64,000 bases of DNA from Neckera pumila. Lineage: Eukaryota > Streptophyta > Bryopsida > Hypnales > Neckeraceae. The number at the start of each line of letters is the position of its first letter. Position 1 is the stretch's first letter. Below the pieces are notes generated by a model. The model was given only the letters and a program-made list of their open reading frames with translations. It was not told where the DNA came from and did no database searches. Of the stretch, positions 11,872 to 23,799 are shown piece after piece. A program made the translations under genes and the position numbers. The stretch covers positions 12,352,520 to 12,416,519 of the forward strand of contig OZ018409.1 of assembly GCA_963969595.1 (NCBI GenBank), read 5' to 3'.

Positions 11872-12850
11872 AGGTGGAAGCACCCAAAATCGTCAATATT
11901 AAGCAATTCAGCCGATAGTTGGAGGCAACTTTTCCTAAAATTAGTATTTTTGGTGTATTAATGAGTGAAAATGATGAATATTCAAAAGAAATAAATAGAT
12001 GTTTCGGATGTAGTATGTAATTTCTAAGATTTTTCAAAGAGACGGCTCCCTAGACCACTGAAATTGTCACACAAGTGGACCCTAAACCGAAATCAACAAA
12101 AATCAGTAGTTAGCAAATGAGAGTTAGGTATGTGTCTTTCAAAATGTATCAATGAATCAAAGCCAAACATTTCAAGCAGACACATTAATTCCTAAAGTCC
12201 CATTGGCTCAATGGGGGCCAAAATGCGACTTTGGGTAGGCTCATTTGGTCTCAATAATCATCATAATTTTCTAAAACTTTTTGAGAAGCTAGAAAAATTC
12301 ATAAGCTTCTTGGAAGTATAATTTTATTTCTATCGGTGCCCGGAAGCAAAAGTTATGTTACAAAAAGTCAAAAACGGAGGTAGGCGGGCAACTCAAAAAA
12401 AATCACAAAAAGTCAAATTAAAAGTTTTAAAATTTTTTTCCCTAAAATATCATATGTTTTTCTGCATGTAGAACTTTGATTCATTCTATTTGGACTACTA
12501 ATGAGAAAGTTATGGACAATCTTGTTTTTTGGGCAATCTAAGCATGTTTCTGAAAAAACTATTTGTCCGACTTTGAATGCTAATTTCTTCCAATCTGTAC
12601 GGTAAAATTTGATGAAATTTTTACCATATGATCTCAAACAAGTGAGGTACAAAATCCTATGGTTAGATTCTAAAAAATATTTTTATTTTGCTTTCTTGGA
12701 TGAATGCAGCAGAAATGGCAATTTTTTGAGTATTTTTTGACAGAAAAATGGCCTCGGGACTCTAGGGGTTAATGAAAAGTCTAGAGACAGATTTAGTGAC
12801 AGTCTAAGGTCTAAGAATAGGAGCAGGGATGCTAATGGGTGTTTCTCCCT
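11872..12850. mobile_element. TA-MITE, AGGTA family, split by a TTAA element
   Basis: Left end AGGTGGAAGCACCC after TA (11870-11871); right end GGGTGTTTCTCCCT before TA (12851-12852). The interior matches 7974-8342 in reverse (e.g. 'gatagttggaggca', 'ctccctagaccact'). The TTAA element 12189-12768 lies inside. Confidence 0.65.
12189..12768 (+). mobile_element. TTAA-flanked short transposon, nested
   Basis: Starts TTCCTAAAGTCCCATTGG after TTAA (12185-12188), ends GGACTCTAGGGG before TTAA (12769-12772), 580 bp. Interior phrases match 32386-32969. It is nested in the MITE 11872-12850. Confidence 0.75.
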
Positions 12851-12906
12851 TAGGCTTGGTTCAAATGTAAAAAAAAGACAAAATAATTTCAAAAATTATT
12901 GATTAA

Positions 12907-13832
12907 CCCCTAAAGGACCAAGGTGATTTTCCTACCAAAAAACATTCAAAACTGTCATTTCTATTGCAAAGAGAAAAGAGTTTAAAAATTTGTTTTTTTT
13001 TGCATATCCAACCGTAAGATCTTATACTTGACTAGTATATGAATATGTGGAAGAAATTTCAGAAACTTTGACCACGTAGATTGCAAGATATATGCATTTA
13101 AAGTGAAGAAAACAAGTTTTTTTCCACCTTGCTTCACTAGGTTTTTTGGCTTTGAATCTTTTTAGTTCAAATTTTTTGCACTACTGATTTTGATTTTCTA
13201 CTTACTTATGTTGAGTAGTTGAGTTGAGAATCTACCAAAAAAATTTTAGGAAAAAAAGCACTTAATTTTCACTCATTAAAAAATTGTTAAGTAGAAGTGG
13301 GTACAAGATTGAAGAAAAATCTAAATTGTTAATAGCTTTTAGATGGAATTGAATCACAATAATCCCAACGGTGAGATTGTTCTAGCAAGAAAATCTAACC
13401 TTGTCTAACAAAAAAAATTGAAAAATTCTCAAAATTGCATTCTAAAATGAATTCTACAACTTATTTTTTCAAGAAGATGCTTAGATTGCCCGAAAAACTA
13501 AGATTGTCCATAACTTTCTCATTATTAGTCCAAATTGAATGAAACAAAGCTTCACATGTAGACAAAAATATAATCTTTGAGGAAAAAATTTGAAAAAAAA
13601 TTATTTTGACTTTTTGTGATTTTTTTTGGGCTGCCCGCAAAATTCCAATTTTACTTATTGTGCCATAACTTTTGCTCCCGGGCATCAATGAAAATAAGAA
13701 TTATATATTCACAAAGATCTCGCAAAAATACACAACCTCAAAAAATCCCAAAAAATATTACTAAAAATTGAGATCGTAGGAACCTGCCCGGACCCAAATT
13801 GTCCCCCGAGGGGACAACCGGTCCTTTAGGGG
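12907..13832 (-). mobile_element. TTAA-flanked short transposon
   Basis: Starts CCCCTAAAGGACCAAGG after TTAA (12903-12906) and ends GGTCCTTTAGGGG before TTAA (13833-13836). 926 bp, reverse orientation relative to 38813-39738, with which it shares length and interior. Near the right end a GTCCCC...GGGGAC palindrome is seen, a subterminal feature of this subfamily. Confidence 0.85.
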
Positions 13833-14078
13833 TTAAAATACTATAACATCCCTCTCCATTGAAGTGTTCAAACTTAGGGTTTGTCCCACTTCTTCAACCT
13901 ACTAGGTGGCATCAATCAATGTAGCCAGCTAATTTGAGTTAAGCCAAGAAAATTTGTGGGCGGAATTAGAGTTGCACGGAGTGTTTAGTACCATCTCATG
14001 TGCATCGTGTTTACCTTTGACTTTACTCTCTTGAGTCAACTGCTTGTCTGTATTGAGAGCTCTACAGTACTGTACTCA

Positions 14079-14086
14079 TATAAATA
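14079..14086 (+). promoter_or_regulatory. Possible TATA box
   Basis: TATAAATA lies about 400 bp upstream of the zinc-finger ORF start. If used, it would give a long 5' leader. The intervening GC-rich stretch (14290-14480) fits a leader or promoter. Weak evidence only. Confidence 0.25.
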
Positions 14087-14488
14087 CATCCCGGTTTGCC
14101 TACTGAAAGATCCCATTCCTACATAGCCCTCAGCACCGTAAAGGGCCAAAGAGCCAAGAGCCAAGGAAACTCCCATCCCAAAGCCTAGGAGTTTTCCCCC
14201 TGAAAAGGCTATCCCCATTTTCCATGTGAGCGACACATCATCAGTCCAACTTCGCCAATTTCGTCAAACACGCATAATAGGTGGAGTGACGTGGATGCAG
14301 ATAAGATACCCCCGGGGGCACGGGGACGGGACATGCATCCTCGGCAACGGGGGCATGCTCGATGTGGGCATGGGATCATTTAATGGAGAAGGCTGTGACC
14401 CTGCCTGGAGAGTAGTAGGATTGTGGACGACTCGAGGATTGTGGACGCGGGGGTCGGTGGAAGCGCATGCCAGTTTGGGATTGCGAGG

Positions 14489-16075
14489 ATGACGAGGGGA
14501 AAGCAAAAGATTGAGGCGCAGAAACGATCTGCGGAGCGGAACGAGAAGCCCAAAGGCTCCCAGATTGAGGCGCGGAATGCCGGGTTGAAGACGGTGTGCA
14601 GTGTTTGCAAGGTGAAATTTGAATCGCCTTGAGCTTTTCGTTTCTTTGAAGTGTTTTTTCGTTTTTCTGAAATCTGGATGCGTGCGTAAAGTGAAGAATG
14701 TCGGTGCTGTTTGTGCCTAGTCAAAGAGTACGAAACGTCGGTGATCGATTTTGTCTCCAGGCATTTCTGTAGATATCCGATTCTTCGCATCGCATTTGTA
14801 AACGAGTAGATTTTGTTCGTTTTCTACGTTATTCTTGATACGAGGCGATTGTTCGATGGTGTTATTAATCCTCGTTAGGGTTGATTCGGTGCTGCTTAAT
14901 GTTGGACAATAATTCGCGATTTGAGGACTCGTAAGCGAGGGCTTAGGCCTAGAACGGCGGAAAATGCAGTTGTCAATTTTGCCGTGTATTTTGAGCAGTT
15001 CTGATTTTTTCGTTTCTGAGTAGTGCGTTTTTTCTAATGTGGATGCGTCCTTTTGGCATCAGTAAAGAATGTCGGTTCTGGTCAAAGAGTTACGATATGC
15101 CGGTGACGAGTACGGGCGATCTTTTCCCTTGGCATTTTATATAGATACTCGCATCACGATTCAAACGATTGGATTGATATTTCATGTTCTACGGTGTTCT
15201 TGCGATGAGTCCTTGGGTCGATGATGTTATTGAACTCGTTAGGGTTGTTTTTGATCCGGCCTAATGTTCTAGCTTAATTCGCAAGTTAAACACTGATGAG
15301 CGAGGGTTTATGTTAGAACAGTGGAATCTGCGTTTTTCCATTTTCCACACCTTTGTTTGTGCCAGCATTACAGTTTATTTGAAGTTTTACGTGCGCCGAG
15401 TTTTATTAATGCTTCCTTGGTTTATTTAACCACCTTTCAAGATCTCAAGTCATCAATTTCTCCGTGCTTGCAATTTACTTGTGTTTTCTAGGCACGCTAC
15501 CTTTTCAAACATTTTGGCTTGAGTGCACGGTCGTTCGTATACACCTTGCCTTACGCGTTGACGTGGATTTTTAAAGAGTGTGGATTAAGGCAACCACACC
15601 TAATCGCGACCCATTAAGCTCTGAGCATAGTTACTATTATTAAAATGATCAGATTATGGTGGATGTACACCACAATATTCATAGTGCATTTTTTGGGGTG
15701 TTGCATTTAGATATGCGTAAACAATAAGTTGTGGTTACCTAAGCGTTTAAGTATTATTCAGTACAGTGATTAGGTTATCAGGCGCTGCACGGTGAATGAT
15801 TGTCATGTTCTTTACGGTTCTCTTATTCCAAGCAGTTGATAGATGTCCACACAAATTATTGTTTCACAGTACTGATGTGAAAGCGCAATCCGTATGAAAG
15901 CTGTGTGTCTGCGCGGATCAGTACCTGCCATGGATGTTACTGGTCTCAAGATGTCTAAATCTAATTGAATGTTCTAATTATTGTTCAGGTACCACTGGCA
16001 AATTACAAGCAGCTTGTGGACCACTTTGGTTCTAAGCATCCTAAAGAGACGGTTCCACCAGGTCCTTCAAGCTAA
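14489..16075 (+). CDS. Small C2H2 zinc-finger protein, At2g23090/4F5 (SERF)-like, two exons
   Basis: The exons are 14489-14611 and 15989-16075; the intron has GT-AG ends (AAG|GTGAAA ... TTCAG|GTACCA), phase 0. The product is 69 residues. Residues 1-30 are lysine/arginine-rich and start MTRGKQKIEAQKR, typical of 4F5/SERF-type N-termini. A single zinc finger follows: C37-x2-C40-x12-H53-x4-H58, then a short proline-rich tail (TVPPGPSS). The intron cuts the finger one residue after the second cysteine, so neither exon alone gives a finger. Plants carry conserved proteins of this size and layout whose function is not established; RNA or nucleic-acid binding is a guess. The exon join is in frame and the stop TAA directly follows the family-like C-terminus. 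No close operon-like neighbour; the tRNA lies 500 bp downstream. Confidence 0.88.
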
Positions 16076-16576
16076 ATAACATTTCTGCTTTGAAAATTTG
16101 GAACCGGCTTCTTAGCGCTGTCTTCAAGGTTGGCGTTTTCCGTACTTGTAAATTTGTCAAGTTATGGTCTGATTATACGCGAGTTCATTGTTCATATGGA
16201 AGGGAGGGGACCTGGTTATGTTTCGAACCTTAAATCTTGAAATGGACAAGAACTCGTTAGTTGATGGAACCTGCTTTTATTTGACTCTTTGCTATGGCTG
16301 TTGTATTTTTTGACCACTGTCGGGGAAACTCTACCTGGTTTACTGAAGCGAATGCTCAGATTTGCATTTCAAAATTGGTCTTCATATGGAGTTTCCAAGC
16401 ATTGAGATTAGGACTTCTGTTTGCTGTACCTTATTTGAAGCAAGGCTTGTTCGATTAGGGTTCGCTCGACCTCTCCACAGGCCGGTAGAGGTGGTTGCTT
16501 ATTGATCCTGTATAAATATATTTTCAGCATCCTTGCGTAGTAACCGAACATGGTTGATGAAGCAAGGGTGCACATG

Positions 16577-16649
16577 GCCGACCTAGCTCAGTTGGTAGAG
16601 CGCGTGGCTTTTAACCACGTGGTCGTGGGTTCGAGTCCCACGGTCGGCG
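16577..16649 (+). tRNA. tRNA-Lys (UUU)
   Basis: The full cloverleaf can be drawn by eye: acceptor GCCGACC/GGTCGGC, D stem GCTC/GAGC, anticodon stem CGTGG/CCACG with loop CTTTTAA (anticodon TTT at 16610-16612), and T stem GTGGG/CCCAC with loop TTCGAGT. A discriminator G is at 16649; CCA is not encoded, as is normal for nuclear genes. There is no intron. The A and B box promoters are intact. An AT-rich TATAAATATATT lies about 60 bp upstream and a run of seven T at 16692-16698 could end Pol III transcription. The 73-nt length is standard. Confidence 0.97.
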
Positions 16650-16691
16650 CTGCTCATTAAATCACACTGGATTGCGCAGCAATCGCACGAT

Positions 16692-16698
16692 GTTTTTT
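16692..16698 (+). terminator. Possible Pol III T-run terminator
   Basis: Seven consecutive T about 43 nt after the tRNA end, the first run of at least four T downstream. Confidence 0.5.
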
Positions 16699-17431
16699 TG
16701 AAACGCAATGTAAGAAAATTTGTCTCGGCTTCAGATTTTCTATTTTACAGCCCTAAACCACTTTTTACTCCTAAATCGGTAGGCGGGATGCACACTTTCA
16801 GATGGTTCCTATTACTAGATTGGCTTTTTTTTCAGGGTTTAGGGTTTCGACGCAACAAGCGTATAATAAACAAGTCGCAAGAGCTCAAAGTTCCTGAGTA
16901 GATAACCTTGGATTCTCATGTTAAAATTTGATACGTATTCATCATCCATGATTGTCATGGTGTCTATTTAACCCCTGAAGAACGAAGAAGCCCACTTTGG
17001 GCCTCATTCTTTTTGTACACTTCATGAAGAGTTTATATGGGACTCACATTTGTTCTAATACTTGATTTTCTGATCCAACACAAGCAATGTTTTTCATTCA
17101 ATCTGATGATCTAAAGATCTTATACTTCCCAAAATATGATCAGTGAAAATGGTTGATCTCAAATCAGGAATCCTTCATCCTAGAAGGGTTGACGTACCTG
17201 TTTGAATTAGGTGTTACCTTAGATGAATGTTTACAGAAAGATCATGAATTGCACCACAGTTGGCACTAAAGTAGAACTCTAGTGCGTTGGAGAAGAAAAC
17301 AACCGCATGCTTCATACCATACCACTTATCACTGAGATACATAAATGACAAGGTGCTAGGAAAATCTGTCAAAAACTACCAAAGTCCTACAATTGAAGAA
17401 CTAAGAGGAGAGAGACTACCTATCGAAGGCA

Positions 17432-20400
17432 CTAAATTCCAACAGCACTTCGTCTCTCTGTAGGTCTTGACTTTCCTTTACCAGTACCAAGGTGTTGAGT
17501 AACGAAGATGACCCCCATGACCATGATGAGTACTCCTACCAACGTACTGAAAAGAATAGCTCCAGGGTGCCGAGTTTGAACAAAACCATAGACAGCATCT
17601 TGAGTTACAAAGATGAGGTCATTCAACTTGTCACCAGAAAAATCAGCATACATGACGGGAGCCGATGCCGGGGCCGGAAGGGAGAACTCAGTTACCTGAC
17701 TGCCTTTGGGAGAGAGTATCACAGCTTGAACCTCTCCGACTGCAAGAATGGCTTCTGGTTCCCCATTCCTACGCAGCGGCAACGCCATCAAGGTCGGCAC
17801 AACTCTGTGCGTCCCGAAACCTTGCAACTCAGGTGACGCTGGCCACCAGGCGCTAGTCACCAGCTGCCAACGGTGTTGAGCCTCTTGATCGCGTTTGGGG
17901 CCCAATACAGAGAAAGATGTGACCTGCAATGGCATGAACCGATTAGAAAACATACAATCACAGGAGGGCAAAGGTAGGCGATACGAAAGCCGTTAGGACA
18001 GGATCCCGTCTCCTGGACTGACCCCTGTTACCAAAGCAACTCATCTATTCATACACTTGGTTTCACTTATTAGCGAGTGCTGTAAGTATGGCTTGGCTAC
18101 ATGCCTATTGTTTATGATCTTTGAATTGAAATGGGTTTGTCTACTGCCAATACTAGTGGTCTACAACCTCCCACTTTGAAATTGCGTAAAGAACTTGTAC
18201 ATAGTGACTAAAATTCGATCTCAACAGGTTTCTCTCTTTTACCCAAAGATCTCTCCACAGCTCTATACTGATCCTAAAATCACACTCCTACATGAGTTAA
18301 AATACTTAAATTGAGGCAAATAGTAACAGCTACCTCATTTAACATCTGTCGGATCATACTCCATATTATGGAAAGCTCAAGCATGTTCCTGTCTACAGTA
18401 CGCTATTTCAGACAAAGCATCAAGCACGGAAGGTAAGAAAGTCGTAAGAAACATAGGTCTCTAAGAGGTAAAAGGGAGCCTACCTCTCCACGGCTATTAA
18501 GAAAGATAATGTCACCATGGCTCCCTTTGCGATGGCGATGGCCATCTGGGTGTGGCAGAATGACTGGAGCCAGCACTTCAACAAAATCAGTATCTCCTTG
18601 ATTTGACCGCCGGCTAAATTCACCTTGAAAATTCATATGAGGAAAGACTTGAAAGGGAGAATGCCGGCAAACTGTGCCATTGAAAAGTTGCTCCCTCACA
18701 GGTACACCTGAAGTCGCGATCGCCCAGCACGGCTTCAGAGCTTCCGACATTCCAGTTGGCACTATGCGCTCGGATCCATGACCTCCGACAGCCTAGACAG
18801 CGGTTTAGGGCTTGGGATGTCAGAAAGCTCAGGTTAAGATATAAAGCTGGAAACTAAATGTATGAAAACTGGAGTGCCTCGATAATAATTGAACGACATG
18901 CTTATGGCTTACAGCGACATTTCCGTGAGAGCACATGCTCAGCTAAAAACTCCACCATTCACAGGCATTATGTTCACAAGAACCAACACCTGCAACAAGT
19001 TTGTAATCACCTGAACATGATCCAGAACCCCATCGCCGTTGATATCCGCATGAAGACCTCCCTCAGGTAGAAACAGCTGCAAAAAGACATGTTCCTTATA
19101 CATGAGACAATGCTTTAACAATTCAAAGTAACAATAAAAAGCACTCGCCAAACTTGCGCGCATAATCTAAGGGTAATACATAACTAACAGATATATCACA
19201 TCCTTTATTTAGGATTGCGCAGGTCAAACTGATCAGATTATGTCGGATCCTCTTTGATTCATGAAGCTAAGAGCACGTCCCCAAGTATGCGTCAAAGAAT
19301 CCATTCTAGATTTCTGAGAAGGAGCAAAAGATTGTGTCTAGCTTCATCAAATGGTTGCAGTTCATCTGTATCTTTGACCAATGTTTAGTGATTACCTTAC
19401 AAACAGTTCGGCCTGTGGCTAAGTGTACGGCCTCGATTCCTTCCTTGAGATGTGCTACAACCACATTGGGCACCCACCAATGCGATGTGTGATTTGTGAT
19501 CATCGGAACGTACATAAAATTTTTCTGAAAAACAAAGCACAGTATTGGTGAACATGCACTGACTACAATCGCCTAGTCGAATGATAGACTCACCGACTCG
19601 GGCTTACTGAAATAAAAAATCGTTGGCCTCTGACCCAGAAGGAACCAGATACTAAGTCCTGGCTAAATTGAGTAGCGCTAAGTACCAGCTTGTCTGTGAA
19701 CAAACAGTGCTGTGTAATGCAATCAAAGAAGAAGTCCTACGTAAAGGGCAGAGCGGTTCTGTAACCAAAAACTGAGAGTTGAGTGTCACCTTTCTAACTT
19801 TGGCCCCAACTGCAAGCTCAGCAGCCTTGCCAAAAACCTTTGCTATAGGGTTACCAGATGCATCCTTGCCTGGAGCGTGTTTGTCCGCAGGTTTGTGAGA
19901 CAAAGGTTCGTTGTTCTTGCCGCGAACCTTCTTAACCAATTTTCGGCGATGTTTCTGGAAATTTGACAGTTCAAATCTTGTGTCCTCTCTAAGCTCCTGA
20001 TTTGTGCATAAACAACCATAAAATCAGAGACAATTGCAGTCCGTATATTCATTGCTGATGACAACCATTTTAGAAAATTACAATAGTATAGAGGAGAAAA
20101 TTACCCAACGATGTGGCATGACGCCCAGGACCGACTCCCGGAATTCCCTGCATTCAACCTGGCAAAACAACAATCCTCTCTATTTATCTCCTCGTGCCTG
20201 AATGATAAAGATTTAAAATGCACTTTCCACAATCTGAAACCCATGTAGACCCAAATTAGTTTCGATAATTATTTAATTCAAGAACCAATATCAAGGTAGA
20301 TATGAGTGTTCCTAGTATTAAGGAGTTTGAAGTCAACAAACTTTGACCATTCATAAATCCATGATTTTTTGTCCAATTATGATGTTATTTCATTATAAAT

Positions 20401-23286
20401 CTATCAAATGCAACTTTTCATGTATCTGATCCAAAGTTATCTAATCATTCATCTTTTCATTCAAAAATAAGAACTAAAAATACCTTTCAGCACCAGTTTT
20501 TGATGATATGCTTTACAAAACTCGATATTTTAGTCACTTGAAACATACATACATTGGATTGTTGGGTACATTTCGGTATGAACTAAAATGTCCAGAAAGA
20601 AAAGAGTGAAAACAAAGAGATGAATTGACCCTCAATAATGAGGAAAAAACCTTCTCAGGTTAAATGACGACCAGAAAGAAGAGTGAAGAAACACACCTCT
20701 CCAATATGCCTAGTAGCAAGCGAATTAGCATCCAACCTGTAATTGTGTTGAGGTAACAACGCGCCACTGCTGGTAGCACGTTGAAAATCCTACACAGATG
20801 AACATAAGCTCTAGATCAGGTTCATTTCCAGGGTCTCATAGGCATGCGCCAGCAATCCCACTAGAATAGCTTCCTCCGATCCGTTGGCAACGATTATAAA
20901 CACCCGATAATGCATATATAATGGTCTAGAGTACTTGACAGTGTCAATAGGAGCCAAAGATAATACGAAACCCTATCACAATCTGGTCGAAACGATGTCC
21001 TTACCTCACTCCTATGTACCCAACGACGGGTGCCAGTCATACCAGCGTATGCGTAGTACGAAAAATGACGCTCCTTACCACCACCCATCTCCTTTGTCAA
21101 ATCCTCTTCCTCCTGTTCCATGTCATAATCACGACAAAAATGACTATGAGTGGGTACTTAGCTCAAAAGTAACAGTGCAGGTTGCAGGTGTTTGTCAAGT
21201 GCTATCAACTGTTCAAGTGCACTCTACCTCTTTGTCACCAGCTGAATGTCGGTGACCCTCCACTGCTGTCTCAGCCAGCAATTCCTCTTCAAAAGGATTT
21301 AAGTGTACCTGAAAGTCCAAGCTTACAATTTAGTACTAAGAATCGACCATAATCACAATGCTACATTATCTCTGTATCATGCTGAATGACGCGGCTCGAT
21401 AGGATGTTAACCGACAACAAAGCAAGCTTGAAAATGCAGAAAGACAGTACCTGAGGCTGAACTTCCATACTCCCCCCAACAATGATGAGCCCCGTATCAC
21501 CATGCTTCAAGGTATAATTGCTTATGGAGATGGCTACTTCTTTGTGGTGAGAACCATGTGGGAAGTCACCCTGTCAATCAAATCATCCGCTACTTAGGAT
21601 GAGAAAGTTTGACCGCGTATCTAATAACACTCTCTATGACTCAAATTAATGTGGCAAAATTCTGCCCAAAATACAGACGCTTATGGTGAGCACAACAAAA
21701 TGCCAGTGAAAAGCGTCCAATGTTAACAAGTGTGAACCTGAACATCATCTTCCCAAAGTTTCTTCAAATTGTGGTCGAAGCACATGATGCTCCAGCCAGC
21801 TGTTACTACCACAATCACCTGCTTTTTCAGTTCCAGTGATCTATAAGTTTGTTTCACCTCGCCTGCTGCTAGAGCAACCGGCCTCCTTCCTGCACCCACT
21901 CGCACTCTATCCGGCAAGAGAGACACCTCCGCCAAGACTCGTGCTTCCGCAAATCCATACTCCGCAAACGACACCCGGGGATCAATAACCTGCTCCAATG
22001 AAAGTCGATGGCTTAAGGGCAGAACGATCCCTCCACTAAACTTTTCCGAGCTAGACTTATAGACCCGGGAACACAAAGTGTAGCCACAAGGGGAAAGGTA
22101 GATACACGACGCTTTACAATAAATGCTAGTTCTTCTCGTCATATATAATTAACGACAATAAAGAGAAAAGTGTACATTTGACATGAACTCAGTAACCAGT
22201 CAAGCAAAGAAACTCTGTGCCGCTAAACACAAATTTACCTGAAGTTTGTCTTCCAAGGCAACAACCACCTCAACGTGGCCGTCTCCATTAAGATCGGCAA
22301 CAACTGGTGGTGGCAAGCGCTCTGCTTCGTGCTTCATAACTGGACTATCCTTGTAATGTACCCATGCTTCTCGAAACGAAAGACTCCCTTCATTCTGCTC
22401 AATATCAACAAAACTCCAGTAAATAAATTTACAAACCCACGGCAATTTACACCCAGGTATCTGAACGACATTGTCATTGCTTAGGAGACGATTGAAACTC
22501 AAGATAGCCACAATCCTCACAACGTTCTAAGTAGCATCATCTCAGAAAGTCCTCTCTTAAAAAAAGATTCTCTTGAAAGATCATAAGATTCTCTTGATAA
22601 AAAGATACATAGGAAAGAAATTCAAAATCAACAAAAGACTATTGCAAATATAATTACACAGCAGGAGTCTAAAGCAGGATATAACAATTTTTCATTAGTG
22701 TTGGCTTGCACCCTTTCTACTATAGCACTAAAACGACGTGAGAACCAAGACTGTTAAACCCTAAACCGTGATGACTCATTCGTCTCAAGCTTTGCTTCAA
22801 ATGTTGAACTCAACATATTGGTGGAAGTGCGTTAAGAATCTAATCCTGGTTACCATGATTCTCCCTCGAATACCATACGGGCCTAGAGTGTGATGACTGA
22901 ATTCAAGGATGCTACGGACTCCAGAACAGGAACTAGAGTTGTGCAAATTTGCAAGTTACACACTCTGAAATCATCCTTGAGCCAGCTGATTGACGTGACA
23001 ACATAAAGCGCCACAATAATAATTTACTATTCAAATTCTTCGATTACATTTTCTAGTCCGAACTTCCAACCCATTCTTCTACACGACTTGAATCGACTAA
23101 GCATACACCATCAAGAAACCCTAATTAGTTGTGTTCGTCACTCCACACCGTTTGTGAAGAAATTAATTAAAAGACTCAAGCTCAACATGAAAGCAAAATC
23201 AAAACTACGAAATAAGGAGGCACCTGAAGCGAGAAGAAAATCGCCAACGCAGAAAGTAACAGAATTCCTAAGTCGCGCTTCCTCAT
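17432..23286 (-). CDS. FG-GAP repeat (integrin-alpha-like) single-pass membrane protein, 13 exons, complete
   Basis: Exons from 5' to 3' on the minus strand: 23286-23224, 22394-22239, 21989-21738, 21570-21451, 21308-21228, 21112-21005, 20789-20697, 20158-20105, 19996-19790, 19524-19396, 19076-19011, 18792-18484, 17923-17432. Every exon is a multiple of three and every intron is GT-AG and phase 0, giving 709 residues with no stop. The family counterpart in Arabidopsis (At3g51050) is about 700 residues. Residues 1-21 form a hydrophobic leader (MRKRDLGILLLSALAIFFS). Calcium-loop motifs of FG-GAP type occur at D55-L-N-G-D-G, D432-I-N-G-D-G and about residue 640 (ADFSGDKLND). A transmembrane segment is at about 667-689 (LVGVLIMVMGVIFVTQ), followed by a short basic tail. 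Conserved blocks include ERLPPPVVADLNGDG, CFDHNLKKLWE, SNYTLKHGDTGLIIVGG, WWVPNVVVAHLKEGIEAVHL and HRHRKGSHGDIIF. It is thus a beta-propeller-like ectodomain in the secretory pathway or at the surface. The molecular role of this plant family is not known to me. Pieces of its 5' region are duplicated at 36-42 kb. Confidence 0.95.
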
Positions 23287-23700
23287 GGTGACTCCGATCA
23301 CTCCACTCGGCCCATCACTTCATCGAGCGCAGTGCTAGCAACGACGATCGCTCAAAAGACGGCTGCTGCCAGAAATTCACAGAACCCTAGCCTCGTAGGT
23401 CGAAACCTCCACCAAAACCAGAAATCGGAGGCTGTGCCGAAGGAGAAACGATCAGAGAATTTGATTTTACGACGCAGCTGGACGAATATCTTGTCTGTGG
23501 CTTGCTCGTGGATGCTCAATCCGCTGCTGCGACGACGAGGGAGTGCGTTGCTCTGCTGCATCAGCTGCAGCGAAAACATTCAGGCCGAAGTTTTCGAGCG
23601 CGGGTTCGGATGGCAGTATCCAATACCGTGGTCAACGAAGAGCCGAAGGGGTACTTTTCACCGTGGGACTTTGTTTCAGTTGAGAACTGCATGTCGCACT
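23287..23700 (-). promoter_or_regulatory. 5' leader/promoter region of the FG-GAP gene
   Basis: GC-richer DNA directly upstream of the start codon. Overlapping open frames on the + strand here (for example 23332-23790) have no family signal and lie in the presumed leader, so I do not call them genes. Homologous but degraded copies occur at 37135-37920 and 41415-41490, which allows comparison of conserved positions. Confidence 0.5.
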
Positions 23701-23799
23701 GTACACTCACTAACAAAACCAAGTACAGACTTGAAACTTTTTCATTCAAACAACCATACCATTAGAATCAATGAGCAAAATTCCAAAAATTGATATATA

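Noticed and set aside
14380..14790. 136-codon open frame on the - strand
   Set aside because: Antisense to the zinc-finger exon, which has clear family features; this frame has none.
23332..23793. 153-codon open frame on the + strand
   Set aside because: It lies antisense in the leader of the FG-GAP gene, has no domain, and is open probably because this region is GC-richer.
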